Below are positions 6,724 through 15,386 of a stretch of 64,000 bases of DNA, one piece after another. Where the stretch lies: positions 1 to 64,000 of the forward strand of contig JAEYRB010000059.1 of NCBI GenBank assembly GCA_023409735.1. The letters run 5' to 3'. The notes beneath the pieces were generated by a model. That model had not been told where the DNA came from. It ran no database searches and saw only the letters and a program-made list of their open reading frames with translations. The position numbers and the translations under genes are program-made. The DNA comes from Bacillota bacterium. GTDB lineage: Bacteria > Bacillota > Clostridia > Acetivibrionales > DTU013. Position 1 is the first letter of the stretch. Each line of letters begins with the position of its first letter.

Positions 6724-9165
6724 TTGTCTTATTCAACAGAAATAGACAGAAAATGGCAAAATAAATGGGAAGAGACCCAGTTGTACAAATTTGATACTGA
6801 AAGGGTAGATAAAAAGCTTTACTGCCTTGAGATGTTTTCGTATCCGTCAGGCGCTAATCTGCATGCCGGACACTGGTATAACTACGGACTTGCTGATTCT
6901 TGGGCAAGAATGAAGAGAATGCAGGGCTATAACATTTTCCATCCCCAGGGTTTTGATGCATTTGGCCTTCCTGCGGAGAATTATGCTATAAAGACAGGAA
7001 TCCATCCCAAGGATTCTACATATAAGAATATAAAGACCATGGAAACGCAGCTTAAGAAGATGGGCGCATCCTTTGACTGGGATTACGAAGCTGTTACCTG
7101 TGACCCGGCATATTATAAATGGACACAGTGGCTATTTCTGAAGCTATTCGAAAAGGGACTTGCATACCGCAAAAACGCTCCTGTTAATTGGTGTCCGAGC
7201 TGTAAGACTGTTCTTGCAAATGAGCAGGTCGAGGGTGGTACCTGCGAACGCTGCGGCAGCGATGTGACCAAGAGAGATCTGACACAGTGGTTCTTCAAAA
7301 TTACAGATTATGCACAAGAGCTGCTTGATTGTCTTCCATCTCTTGATTGGCCGGAAAAGACAAAGAAGATACAGCAGAACTGGATAGGGAGATCAGAAGG
7401 CGCAGAGATTGTATTCCAGGGCGCAGACGGCAGCTTTTCCTTCAAAGTGTTTACAACACGTGCTGATACTCTTTATGGCGTGACCTATGTTGTATTGGCA
7501 CCTGAGAATGAACTTGTTGACAAAATTACTACTCCCGAAAACAAGGCTGCTGTTGAAGAATATAAGGAATTTTCAAAGAAGTCTACCGAGATTGAAAGAC
7601 AGTCTACAGTAAGAGAAAAGACAGGAGTTTTCACGGGGGCTTATGCAATTAATCCTGTTAACGGTGAAAAGGTGCCAATATGGATATCCGATTACGTTCT
7701 TGCGGGATATGGTACAGGCTGCGTAATGGCTGTACCAGCTCATGATGAAAGAGATTATGAGTTTGCAAGTAAATTTAACCTTCCCATAAAGAGGGTTATT
7801 AAAGGCAAGGATGGTGCTGATGATGCTCTTCCATTCGTAGAATACGGAGTACTGGTTGATAGTGCCGAATTTACCGATGTTTCATCTGAAACGGCAAGAA
7901 AGGAAATAGTAAGTAAGCTACAGAAGGAAGGCAAGGGAGAACTGAAGGTCAATTTCAGGATCAGGGACTGGCTTGTTTCAAGACAGCGTTACTGGGGTGC
8001 TCCAATACCTGTTATTCACTGCAAACACTGCGGTGTAGTACCTGTACCGGAAAAGGATTTACCGGTAGAGCTTCCTTACAATGTTGAGTTTAAGCCTGAT
8101 GGTGAATCACCTCTTACAAAATGTGAGGAGTTCATGAATACGACTTGCCCAAAATGTGGCGGCCAGGCAAGAAGAGATCCTGATACGCTGGATACGTTTG
8201 TTTGCTCGTCATGGTATTATCTGCGTTATCCGGACAACAAAAGTTCTGACAAGGCATTTAATACTGAATGGATAGATAAGGTTCTGCCGGTTGACAAGTA
8301 TGTAGGCGGTGCGGAGCATGCCGCAATGCACCTTCTGTATGCAAGGTTTATTACAAAGGCACTTCGTGATATGGGCTATCTGCATTTCGATGAGCCGTTC
8401 CTGTCATTGGTGCACCAGGGAACTATTCTTGGGCCTGATGGCTTCAAGATGAGCAAATCAAGGGGAAACACGATCTCACCTGATGATTACATTGCCGAGA
8501 ATGGATCAGATGTATTCAGAGTATACCTGGCATTTGGATTTGCATATACTGAGGGCGGGCCTTGGAGCGATGACGGTATAAAGGCTATTTCAAGGTTTGT
8601 AGGCAGAGTAGAGAGAATCGTAGAGGATGCTGCAGCAAAAAGTAAAGAGGATACCGGTGTTTGGGGAACTGCTGAGAAGGAGCTTAACCTGACAAGAAAT
8701 GCAGCCATAAAGGGAGCTACAGAAGATATAGAACGGTTCCAGTTCAACACCTCAATAGCCAGAATCATGGAGCTTGTTAATGCTATGTACAAATATGATG
8801 CCGGCCAGGGTGAAAAGAATCCTAAGCTGTATAATGATACCGTTATTGATCTGCTGAAGCTTCTTGCACCATTTGCACCTCACCTTGCAGAGGAACTGTG
8901 GGAGAAGATGGGCATGCCATACTCAATATTCAATTCTGAGTGGCCTTCATATGATGAAAAGGCTTTAGTAAGGGATGAGGTCGAGATCGTTGTTCAGCTG
9001 AACGGCAAGATCAAGGAAAAGATCATGATCCCGTCAGGAATGGATAAAAAGCAGTTTGAAGAGTTTGCATTAAAGAATGAAAGTGTAAGTAAGCTTATTG
9101 AGGGAATGACGATAGTGAAGATCATTGCAGTTCCCGGAAAGCTTGTAAATATAGTTGTAAAGTAA
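6724..9165 (+). CDS. leuS: Leucyl-tRNA synthetase
   Basis: An 813-residue class I synthetase that charges tRNA-Leu in the cytoplasm. The HIGH-type motif appears as HAGH (47-50) after YPSGANL, and KMSKS is at 575-579. An editing (CP1) domain occupies roughly residues 220-410 and includes GTGCVMAVPAHDERDYEFA. A zinc-like CPSC...CERC pair lies near 158-180 and a second CKHC...CPKC group follows the editing domain. The start is TTG with AAAGGAG nine bases upstream. Length is normal for bacterial LeuRS (about 800-860). The 134-base leader is too short for a T-box and shows no T-box motif. Confidence 0.97.
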   Translation: MSYSTEIDRKWQNKWEETQLYKFDTERVDKKLYCLEMFSYPSGANLHAGHWYNYGLADSWARMKRMQGYNIFHPQGFDAFGLPAENYAIKTGIHPKDSTYKNIKTMETQLKKMGASFDWDYEAVTCDPAYYKWTQWLFLKLFEKGLAYRKNAPVNWCPSCKTVLANEQVEGGTCERCGSDVTKRDLTQWFFKITDYAQELLDCLPSLDWPEKTKKIQQNWIGRSEGAEIVFQGADGSFSFKVFTTRADTLYGVTYVVLAPENELVDKITTPENKAAVEEYKEFSKKSTEIERQSTVREKTGVFTGAYAINPVNGEKVPIWISDYVLAGYGTGCVMAVPAHDERDYEFASKFNLPIKRVIKGKDGADDALPFVEYGVLVDSAEFTDVSSETARKEIVSKLQKEGKGELKVNFRIRDWLVSRQRYWGAPIPVIHCKHCGVVPVPEKDLPVELPYNVEFKPDGESPLTKCEEFMNTTCPKCGGQARRDPDTLDTFVCSSWYYLRYPDNKSSDKAFNTEWIDKVLPVDKYVGGAEHAAMHLLYARFITKALRDMGYLHFDEPFLSLVHQGTILGPDGFKMSKSRGNTISPDDYIAENGSDVFRVYLAFGFAYTEGGPWSDDGIKAISRFVGRVERIVEDAAAKSKEDTGVWGTAEKELNLTRNAAIKGATEDIERFQFNTSIARIMELVNAMYKYDAGQGEKNPKLYNDTVIDLLKLLAPFAPHLAEELWEKMGMPYSIFNSEWPSYDEKALVRDEVEIVVQLNGKIKEKIMIPSGMDKKQFEEFALKNESVSKLIEGMTIVKIIAVPGKLVNIVVK

Positions 9166-9307
9166 GGTTAGTAAAAAAGGCCGATAGAAGAGGTTATTGC
9201 GGGTTGGTATGAGCAGGGTGCGTCAGGGAGCAAAAGAACACCCCTGCCGCAAGCCGCACATAGGAACAGATGAAAATCAGGCACCCTTTGAGTGATTTTC
9301 ACACTAA

Positions 9308-9420
9308 AGGCAAGTAGAAAAGTTTTAATAAATAAGGCTTGTAGAAAAGCCCAATAGTAGAGGCAAGTAGTAAGGCCAGTAGAAAAGGCTAATTGAGAGA
9401 CCAATAAGAAGGCCAGAAAA
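9308..9420 (+). repeat. Degenerate AAGGCAAGTAGAAAAG repeat stretch
   Basis: Several loose copies of AAGGCaaGTAGaAAaG follow each other (for example at 9308, 9337, 9369 and 9391). The 785-base gap between leuS and the dtxR-type gene (9166-9950) carries this, a hairpin at 9513 and a pair of direct repeats at 9669. I see no gene in it. Confidence 0.4.
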
Positions 9421-9512
9421 ACCAATTGGAATTGGTAAAATATAGAAAAAAGGACAGGCTTTTAAAAACTAGTAGCTTAGTTACCTGCTATAGCAATTTC
9501 AACCACATTCAT

Positions 9513-9543
9513 AAAGGCACAGGACTTAAATCCTGTGCCTTTT
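9513..9543. terminator. Strong hairpin, possible bidirectional terminator
   Basis: AAAGGCACAGGA and TCCTGTGCCTTT form a perfect 12-base-pair stem with a six-base loop. T-runs are short on both strands, so termination is likely but not certain. Confidence 0.6.
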
Positions 9544-9668
9544 GACGTGGCTATAGCTTATAGCTAGTGTAGGCCTTATGTAAAAAATGAATTACTATTC
9601 CTGAACCTAGTATTATAGACATTTGAAATAGATTAATATAAAAATCATGAGTTAAGCATATAATCTGT

Positions 9669-9740
9669 GCAAAATTTCAACTAGGGGACACTTCTTACAA
9701 AAAAACTATGTATTTTGAGCAGAATTTCAACTAGGGGACA
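9669..9740 (+). repeat. Direct repeat, 22 bases with 50-base period
   Basis: GCAAAATTTCAACTAGGGGAC (from 9669) recurs as GCAGAATTTCAACTAGGGGAC (from 9719), both followed by A, with a single mismatch. The GGGGAC core resembles the repeats near 5.2 and 13 kb. Confidence 0.7.
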
Positions 9741-9950
9741 TTTCGACTGTTAAATCATGGATAAATTACATGAAAAATGATAGAAACATTGAGTCCAATC
9801 AATAAAAATACCAAATAATGTTAAAATATTTGTACCATACTTGATTTTTTGCTCATTTTTCTGCATTTTTAATAATAGCGTTAATTTTTCACTTGCTGCT
9901 AGCAGATACCTAGCTCTCTTTCCTGAGGCTATCTCTGATAAAAAGGACAA

Positions 9951-10319
9951 TCAGAGCGTCTTGTTATAGAACTCCTTAATGCACTGAAAGGTTTTTTCAC
10001 TGATGTCATGCTCAATTTTGCAGGAATCCTCATAAGCTGTCTTTTCATCAACACCAACGGACATAAGAAATTGTGCAATGACCATATGGCGCTCATACAT
10101 TTTCTCAGCTATTTCACTTCCTGCTTCTGTGAGTGTAATATTTCCGCTCTCATCTATTTCAATGTATCCATTTTCGCGGAACTGCTTCATGGCTACGCTT
10201 ATCGTGGGCTTAGAATATCCGAGAGCATTGGCAAGATCTATAGAACGCACAAATTGATGCTTTTTATGCTCCATAAGTATGGCTTCGAGGTAGTTTTCTC
10301 CAGCTTCCAACACTTTCAT
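9951..10319 (-). CDS. DtxR/MntR-family metal-dependent regulator
   Basis: A 122-residue protein with an N-terminal winged helix (EAGENYLEAIL, RSIDLANALGYSKPTISVAM) and the C-terminal metal-binding and dimerisation helices (GSEIAEKMYERHMVIAQFL, then EHDISEKTFQCIKEF). It is short because it lacks the SH3-like third domain of DtxR, as in MntR. I start it at the ATG at 10317-10319, with AGGTGA six bases upstream; the longer frame reads through another gene in the wrong frame. As last gene of the feo operon it is the best candidate to bind the twin dyads at the feoA promoter and repress in the presence of iron or manganese (inference from context). Confidence 0.88.
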   Translation of the reverse strand: MKVLEAGENYLEAILMEHKKHQFVRSIDLANALGYSKPTISVAMKQFRENGYIEIDESGNITLTEAGSEIAEKMYERHMVIAQFLMSVGVDEKTAYEDSCKIEHDISEKTFQCIKEFYNKTL

Positions 10320-10335
10320 AAATATCACCTGATAA

Positions 10336-10491
10336 TTATTTTTTAATTTTACTGCATGCCATTTTGCACCCTGAACAGCTGCCACAGCAGCTGGTGCTTT
10401 TACCGCTGGCTTTTCTTCGCTTGATATACACTACTGAAAATATGATCCAAGCGGCTAATACTATTAGTATAACATAATCTTTAATACTCAT
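10336..10491 (-). CDS. FeoB-associated Cys-rich small membrane protein
   Basis: A 51-residue protein: MSIKDYVILIVLAAWIIFSV membrane helix, then KRRK, then a Cys-rich tail CCGSCSGCKMAC with five Cys. This is the form of the FeoB-associated Cys-rich family, found after feoB in many Firmicutes. The start ATG (10489-10491) has AGGAGG seven to eight bases upstream. It lies 135 bases after feoB and 16 bases before the DtxR-type gene. The protein probably sits at the FeoB pore and may handle Fe2+; the role is not established. Confidence 0.9.
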   Translation of the reverse strand: MSIKDYVILIVLAAWIIFSVVYIKRRKASGKSTSCCGSCSGCKMACSKIKK

Positions 10492-10626
10492 ATAAATATT
10501 TCCTCCTAAAGGCAATTGTTATGTACATGGATAATTTCAGCAGGGAAATATAGCAGCTATGACTGATGAAAATTTCTGATATACTGTATTGCCTAATCAT
10601 TAACGTGTGACATTACAAATGCTCTT

Positions 10627-12615
10627 CTATAAAATTATCAATGTGAATTGATAAACCAAAAACGATATGATCCATGCAATCACACATTGCATAATGGCAA
10701 CTGCTCCTGCCTTAAGGCCTGAATTAAGCTCACGCTTGACAGCAGCAACTGCTGCAACGCAAGGAGTATAAAGTAATGTGAATACCAGGAAGCTGACAGC
10801 TGCAGCAGGAGTAAAAAGTGTATCAAGCAGATCAATGCTTCCAAGCAGAACTCCAAGTGTACTTACTACAGATTCCTTTGCTGTAAAGCCCGATATCAAA
10901 GCAGTGGATACACGCCAATCAGCAAATCCCAGAGGAACAAATATTGGTGCAATAAGTCTGCCGATTCCTGCAAGTATGCTGTTGGTACTGTCAGCAACCA
11001 CATTAAGACGGGAGTCAAAGGATTGAAGGAACCAAATTATAACTGTTGCTACGAATATAACTGTAAAAGCTCTCTGAAGGAAGTCCTTTGCCTTGTCCCA
11101 CATCAGCAGAATAACGCTTTTGAAAGAGGGAAGGCGATAGTTAGGAAGCTCCATTACAAACGGTACCGGTTTACCATGGTAGAATACCTTTCCAAACAGT
11201 GCGAAAAGTACTCCTACTGCTATACCTCCAAAATACAGTCCTATCATAATCAGTGCTTTATTGCTTTGGAAAAAAGCCGCTGCAAAAACTGCATAAATCG
11301 GTATCTTTGCGCTGCAGCTCATGAAAGGAGTCAGTAGTATTGTCATCTTTCGATCTCGTTCCGAGGACAATGTTCTTGTTGCCATGATAGCAGGTACAGA
11401 GCAACCAAAGCCAATCAGCATGGGGACTATACTTCTTCCGGAAAGCCCTATCTTACGTAGTAACTTATCCATAACGAAAGCAACTCTTGCCATGTAGCCT
11501 GTATCCTCCAAAATTGATAGGAAGAAGAACAACACAACTATAATTGGTAAAAAGCTGAGAACACTTCCTACACCTTCAAAGACACCATCGATAATTAGAC
11601 TGTGAACTACAGGATTAATGCCATATGCCGTCAGAGCCGAGTCGACCAGGCCTGTTAAGGCATCAATACCCAATGCCAGAAGATCACTTAAGAATGTGCC
11701 GAAAACATTGAAGGTCAAATAAAAAATTGTGAACATTATTCCTATAAAAATTGGTATTGCAAAATACTTATGAGTAAGAACATTGTCAATTTTGACACTA
11801 CGCTTATGTTCCTTACTTATACGGCATTTAACAACTGTATTACGGCAGATCATTTCAATAAAGTCATAGCGTGCATCAGCAAGGGCAGCGTTACGGTCCA
11901 TCTGATGCTCAGCCTCCATCTGAACTATGCTATGCTCAATACTTTCAAGTTCATTTTGTGTAAGCTCAAGCTTTTCTTTAATTATGGGGTCTCCTTCTAT
12001 AAGCTTTGTTGCGGCGAAACGAACTGGTATACCGGCATTAATAGCGTGATCCTCTATTTGATGGGCTACTGAGTGTATGCAGCGGTGAACAGGACCTTGC
12101 TTACAAAAATCTGTTACTGTTGGCTTTATTTTGTTTTTTGATACATGTACTATATTCTTTACGAGTTCTTCAATACCTTCGTTTTTTGAAGCACTGATAG
12201 AAACCACCGGTATGCCAAGCTCTTCTGACATTTTGACAGTGTCGATAGTTCCGCAGTTGTTACGCACCTCATCCATCATATTAAGCGCAAGCACCATAGG
12301 TATCTGCATTTCCATAAGCTGCAGAGTGAGGTAGAGGTTCCGTTCAATATTTGTTGCATCAACTATGTTTATTATCCCATCAGGCTTTTCATTAAGAATG
12401 AAATCTCTTGTAACGATCTCTTCATTTGTATAGGGGCGAATTGAGTATATCCCTGGAAGATCTACTACCATGCAGTTCTTCTGGCCACGTATTTCACCAG
12501 TCTTTTGATCAACAGTTACACCTGGAAAATTGCCAACATGCTGATTAGAACCAGTCAATTGATTAAATAGTGTTGTTTTGCCGCAGTTTTGGTTGCCTGC
12601 TAATGCAAATATCAT
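10627..12615 (-). CDS. feoB: Ferrous iron transport protein B
   Basis: A 662-residue Fe2+ transporter of the cytoplasmic membrane. The N-terminal G-protein domain has the P-loop GNQNCGKTT (7-15), VVDLPGIYS (G3) and ALNMMDE (G4, NxxD). A helical GDI-like domain follows to about 270, then two membrane gate repeats with GFGCSVPAIMATRTLSSERD and CSAKIPIYAVFAAAF, and a final part with TPCVAAVAAVKREL. The start overlaps feoA as ATGA. Length is at the short end for FeoB (about 660-770). Confidence 0.97.
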   Translation of the reverse strand: MIFALAGNQNCGKTTLFNQLTGSNQHVGNFPGVTVDQKTGEIRGQKNCMVVDLPGIYSIRPYTNEEIVTRDFILNEKPDGIINIVDATNIERNLYLTLQLMEMQIPMVLALNMMDEVRNNCGTIDTVKMSEELGIPVVSISASKNEGIEELVKNIVHVSKNKIKPTVTDFCKQGPVHRCIHSVAHQIEDHAINAGIPVRFAATKLIEGDPIIKEKLELTQNELESIEHSIVQMEAEHQMDRNAALADARYDFIEMICRNTVVKCRISKEHKRSVKIDNVLTHKYFAIPIFIGIMFTIFYLTFNVFGTFLSDLLALGIDALTGLVDSALTAYGINPVVHSLIIDGVFEGVGSVLSFLPIIVVLFFFLSILEDTGYMARVAFVMDKLLRKIGLSGRSIVPMLIGFGCSVPAIMATRTLSSERDRKMTILLTPFMSCSAKIPIYAVFAAAFFQSNKALIMIGLYFGGIAVGVLFALFGKVFYHGKPVPFVMELPNYRLPSFKSVILLMWDKAKDFLQRAFTVIFVATVIIWFLQSFDSRLNVVADSTNSILAGIGRLIAPIFVPLGFADWRVSTALISGFTAKESVVSTLGVLLGSIDLLDTLFTPAAAVSFLVFTLLYTPCVAAVAAVKRELNSGLKAGAVAIMQCVIAWIISFLVYQFTLIIL

Positions 12616-12851
12616 TTTTCAGCATCTCCTTCCACTCTTACATCTATGTTTTTGGCATCTTCCATTCGTAGAGTAAGCTCGTAGCCTCTTACATGAATTT
12701 CTATAGGGTCACCCATTGGTGCAATTTTCATGACTGATACTATAGTCTTTGGAATAATTCCCATATCAAGAAGGCGGCATCGCAGAGGCCCTTCACCTTT
12801 AACATTAGTAATAACTGCGCTTTGCCCGACTGGTAATTTATCTAGTGTCAT
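12612..12851 (-). CDS. feoA: Ferrous iron transport protein A
   Basis: A 79-residue SH3-like protein with the FeoA pattern LPVGQSAVITNVKGEGPLR, RLLDMGIIPKT and ELTLRMEDAKNI. It binds and modulates FeoB. The ATG has GGAGGAG just upstream. It is the first gene of feoA-feoB-small protein-dtxR, transcribed from the operator-promoter at 12873-12924. Confidence 0.95.
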   Translation of the reverse strand: MTLDKLPVGQSAVITNVKGEGPLRCRLLDMGIIPKTIVSVMKIAPMGDPIEIHVRGYELTLRMEDAKNIDVRVEGDAEK

Positions 12852-12872
12852 AACGCTCCTCCTTTTTTACTG

Positions 12873-12924
12873 GTTAGCATATACTAACTGTAGTTAGTAT
12901 ATGCTAACTCAATGCGAAAGTCAA
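12873..12924 (-). promoter_or_regulatory. feo promoter overlapped by twin GTTAG/CTAAC operators
   Basis: On the minus strand TTGACT (12919-12924) and TATACT (12896-12901) are 17 bases apart. Two 16-base dyads, GTTAGCATATACTAAC (12873-12888) and GTTAGTATATGCTAAC (12893-12908), are separated by four bases, and together they form one perfect long palindrome. The upstream dyad covers the -10 and the other covers the likely start site. TTAG...CTAA resembles DtxR-family sites, so the DtxR-type protein of this operon is the likely binder. Confidence 0.8.
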
Positions 12925-12949
12925 TAGTAGCATTAACAAAATGTCAAGG

Positions 12950-13323
12950 GACGTAAAAAATGTCAGGGGGACGTGATATGAAGGGGACGGGGGTGTTGAC
13001 AACCTAACAAAATGTCAAGGGGCCGCGAATGTCAACTACCGTGTGTCAAGGGGACGGGGGTGGTGACAACCTAACTATTCGGGACTTATAACAAGCGAAT
13101 GTCATGGCAATTAGTAAACCTAATATTTTACTTTTCCACGGACCTAACTCAACTATTGACAAAGAGATGTAAAACCATTGTATAACAAAAAAGCTGTGCA
13201 GTTTGATATGCACGGCTTTAAATGAGTTTACACTTTTATCTAGAGCGGGTGAGGTGTCAAACCCCGACCTAATGACACGAGCTGCTGATGTGGACCAGTT
13301 GTCAAACCCCCGTCCCCTTGACA
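12950..13323. repeat. GGGGACGGGGG / TGTCAAGG repeat cluster with inverted ends
   Basis: The gap between the feo promoter and the acyl-CoA ligase gene (12925-13344) is filled with variants of AATGTCAAGGGGACG and TTGACAACCTAAC. An 18-base sequence TGTCAAGGGGACGGGGGT (13044-13061) recurs exactly inverted at 13306-13323. An open frame across the region (13046-13324, minus) looks like chance. Confidence 0.75.
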
Positions 13324-13344
13324 AGGGACGTTCGTCTATGTGGC

Positions 13345-15063
13345 TTACCCGATTTTTTCGATATAACGTTTAATCTTTTTAGTTGAAGTCCTGGCGAATG
13401 CTTCTTCGCGTATTGTAAAGCGGAGAATACGTTTGTACAGTGGCATACTCTTATTAACAGCCTTGACCTCAGAATCAATCAACCTGAATATATCATCTGC
13501 AGAAGGTGTATTGTTCATAAGCTTCTCTCGTATTACGTCCATAGCCGGAACGATCTGAGCGTTAACGAAGGTTTCCTCAGTGGTTTCATCATATTTGCCA
13601 TAAACCATAGCTTCTGCAATGTACGGACTCTTGCAAAGGTATGATTCCACCTCTTCGGGGTAAATATTTTTGCCGTTCTTTGTTACAATAACATTCTTTT
13701 TTCTGCCAGTGATTTTAAAGAAGCCTGATCTATCCATCTTTCCAAGGTCACCTGTGAAATACCAACCATCTCTGAACACTTTTTCTGTAGCCAGCTTGTT
13801 ATCAAAATATCCAAGCATTACATTGTCGCCCTTGACGATTAGTTCTCCAACTCCATCCTTATCTGGTTTATAGATCATTACCTCATCGCAGGGGAGCGGC
13901 AGGCCGATTGAATCGTCTTTATTCTTATCGGCTTGGTTTACAGTAACGATTGGGGAGCATTCTGTAAGGCCATAGCCTTGAACAAGCAGTACTCCGAAAG
14001 AACGAAAGCCTTTGGTGACAGCAGGGTCTATGGCCGCGGCACCTGATACAATTATTCGTGCATTACCGCCCATATTATCATGTATCTGTCTGAAAACTCT
14101 TCTTCTGATATCAAAGCCAAAGAAATTGTAAATAAAATCACTAAAAACAAGAGCAGCTTTTACTTTTCTTGCCTTGCTCTTCTGCTTTGAAATTTGATCC
14201 CATATCTTTTTATACATGGACTCAAGCAGCAAAGGAACGCCAATAATAATCGTCGGCTTTGTCTCCTGCATGTTCTTAACAATATGTCTCAGGCCCTCTA
14301 TAAAAGATATGCGGCTTCCGTTATAGAGCATCAAAAGAAAGCTGGTGGTACATGCGTAGGTGTGATGAAGCGGCAGCATGCAAAGTATTGAGTCTGTACT
14401 GTGTGTTGGTAATACAGAATAGACTCCCATAATATCAGTGACAATGTTTTTGTGTGAAAGCATAACTCCCTTGGCAAGATCAGTTGTGCCGGATGTAAAT
14501 ATCAGAATATTAAATGCATCCGGGTTAATCTCTGCATTTGTAAAGGAACAATCCCCTTCCTTGAGAAGCTCCTTTCCTGCTGCAACCAGCTTTTTATATG
14601 AAAGAAAGCCGTTTTCATCCTCATCAGTGTCTATGTTGATAAAAAATTCTACTGATGAAAGCGTTGCAGAAAGCTGTCGCATTTCCTTTTCATGCTTGCT
14701 GGAAAAAATTATTGCAGCAGCACCTGAACGAATAAGCAAATTTTCTATCTCTGATACGGGCAGCTCTCTGTCAAGCGGAACGATCACACCTGTGCCGTTT
14801 GCAACTGACAGGTAGGTGACACACCACTCGTACCCGTTCTCAGCAAGCAGTGCTACAAGCTTTCCCTTGAGTCCAAGTTTTATTAGAGCAGTACCGAGAG
14901 CATCCACGTCATTTTTATATTCATTATATGTGATCCCGTAGTAGTTCCCTTCCGTTGATTTGAGCCAGAAAGCATTATTGTTACCGTAAAGTCTTGTACT
15001 CTGTTCAAGCATGTCCTTCAGATCGCTGACCTTACGTACCTTGCAAATGGCTTTTGACGTCAT
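13345..15063 (-). CDS. AMP-dependent acyl-CoA synthetase/ligase (long-chain type)
   Basis: A 572-residue adenylate-forming enzyme that should activate a fatty acid to acyl-AMP and then acyl-CoA. The P-loop motif FTSGTTDLAKGVMLSH lies near residues 188-203, the GYGLTECSP motif follows in the middle, and the hinge and C-terminal motifs are GWYFTGDLGKMD and GRKKNVIVTKNGKNIYPEEVE. The start ATG follows TTCGACAA with only a weak ribosome site (AAGGAGT about 10 bases upstream). There is no signal peptide. It is monocistronic here, with repeats on its downstream side and a gene-free gap of 323 bases upstream. Confidence 0.85.
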   Translation of the reverse strand: MTSKAICKVRKVSDLKDMLEQSTRLYGNNNAFWLKSTEGNYYGITYNEYKNDVDALGTALIKLGLKGKLVALLAENGYEWCVTYLSVANGTGVIVPLDRELPVSEIENLLIRSGAAAIIFSSKHEKEMRQLSATLSSVEFFINIDTDEDENGFLSYKKLVAAGKELLKEGDCSFTNAEINPDAFNILIFTSGTTDLAKGVMLSHKNIVTDIMGVYSVLPTHSTDSILCMLPLHHTYACTTSFLLMLYNGSRISFIEGLRHIVKNMQETKPTIIIGVPLLLESMYKKIWDQISKQKSKARKVKAALVFSDFIYNFFGFDIRRRVFRQIHDNMGGNARIIVSGAAAIDPAVTKGFRSFGVLLVQGYGLTECSPIVTVNQADKNKDDSIGLPLPCDEVMIYKPDKDGVGELIVKGDNVMLGYFDNKLATEKVFRDGWYFTGDLGKMDRSGFFKITGRKKNVIVTKNGKNIYPEEVESYLCKSPYIAEAMVYGKYDETTEETFVNAQIVPAMDVIREKLMNNTPSADDIFRLIDSEVKAVNKSMPLYKRILRFTIREEAFARTSTKKIKRYIEKIG

Positions 15064-15386
15064 TTGTCGAACACTCCTTACTTCTATGACTACTTGAGAT
15101 TAACATATATATCAATCTCTGCCTGTTTATTATATAATATGGCATTGATATAGGCAAATACAACCATTCAAATATACTAATAATGTGACCTTAAGTTATT
15201 TTGCAATAAATAGTGATACAAATCTTCTTTACCGCAGTCAAACAAGTAATAAATCATAAGAACTTTGGCAGCTATATGAAGCCTAGTTTCTAAAAATGCT
15301 AGTAGTGATTTGCTTAAGTGTTAAATTGCCAAATATTAATTGTCGCTACTACATGAAAAATCTAGTGGATCTAGCAGCAGTTCTAA
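15064..15386. other. Gene-free gap
   Basis: 323 AT-rich bases between the ligase and carboxypeptidase genes. I see no gene, repeat or clear hairpin. Confidence 0.5.

Noticed and set aside
13046..13324. 92-residue open frame on the minus strand
   Set aside because: It lies within the GGGGACGG repeat cluster, has no ribosome site and shows no protein features.
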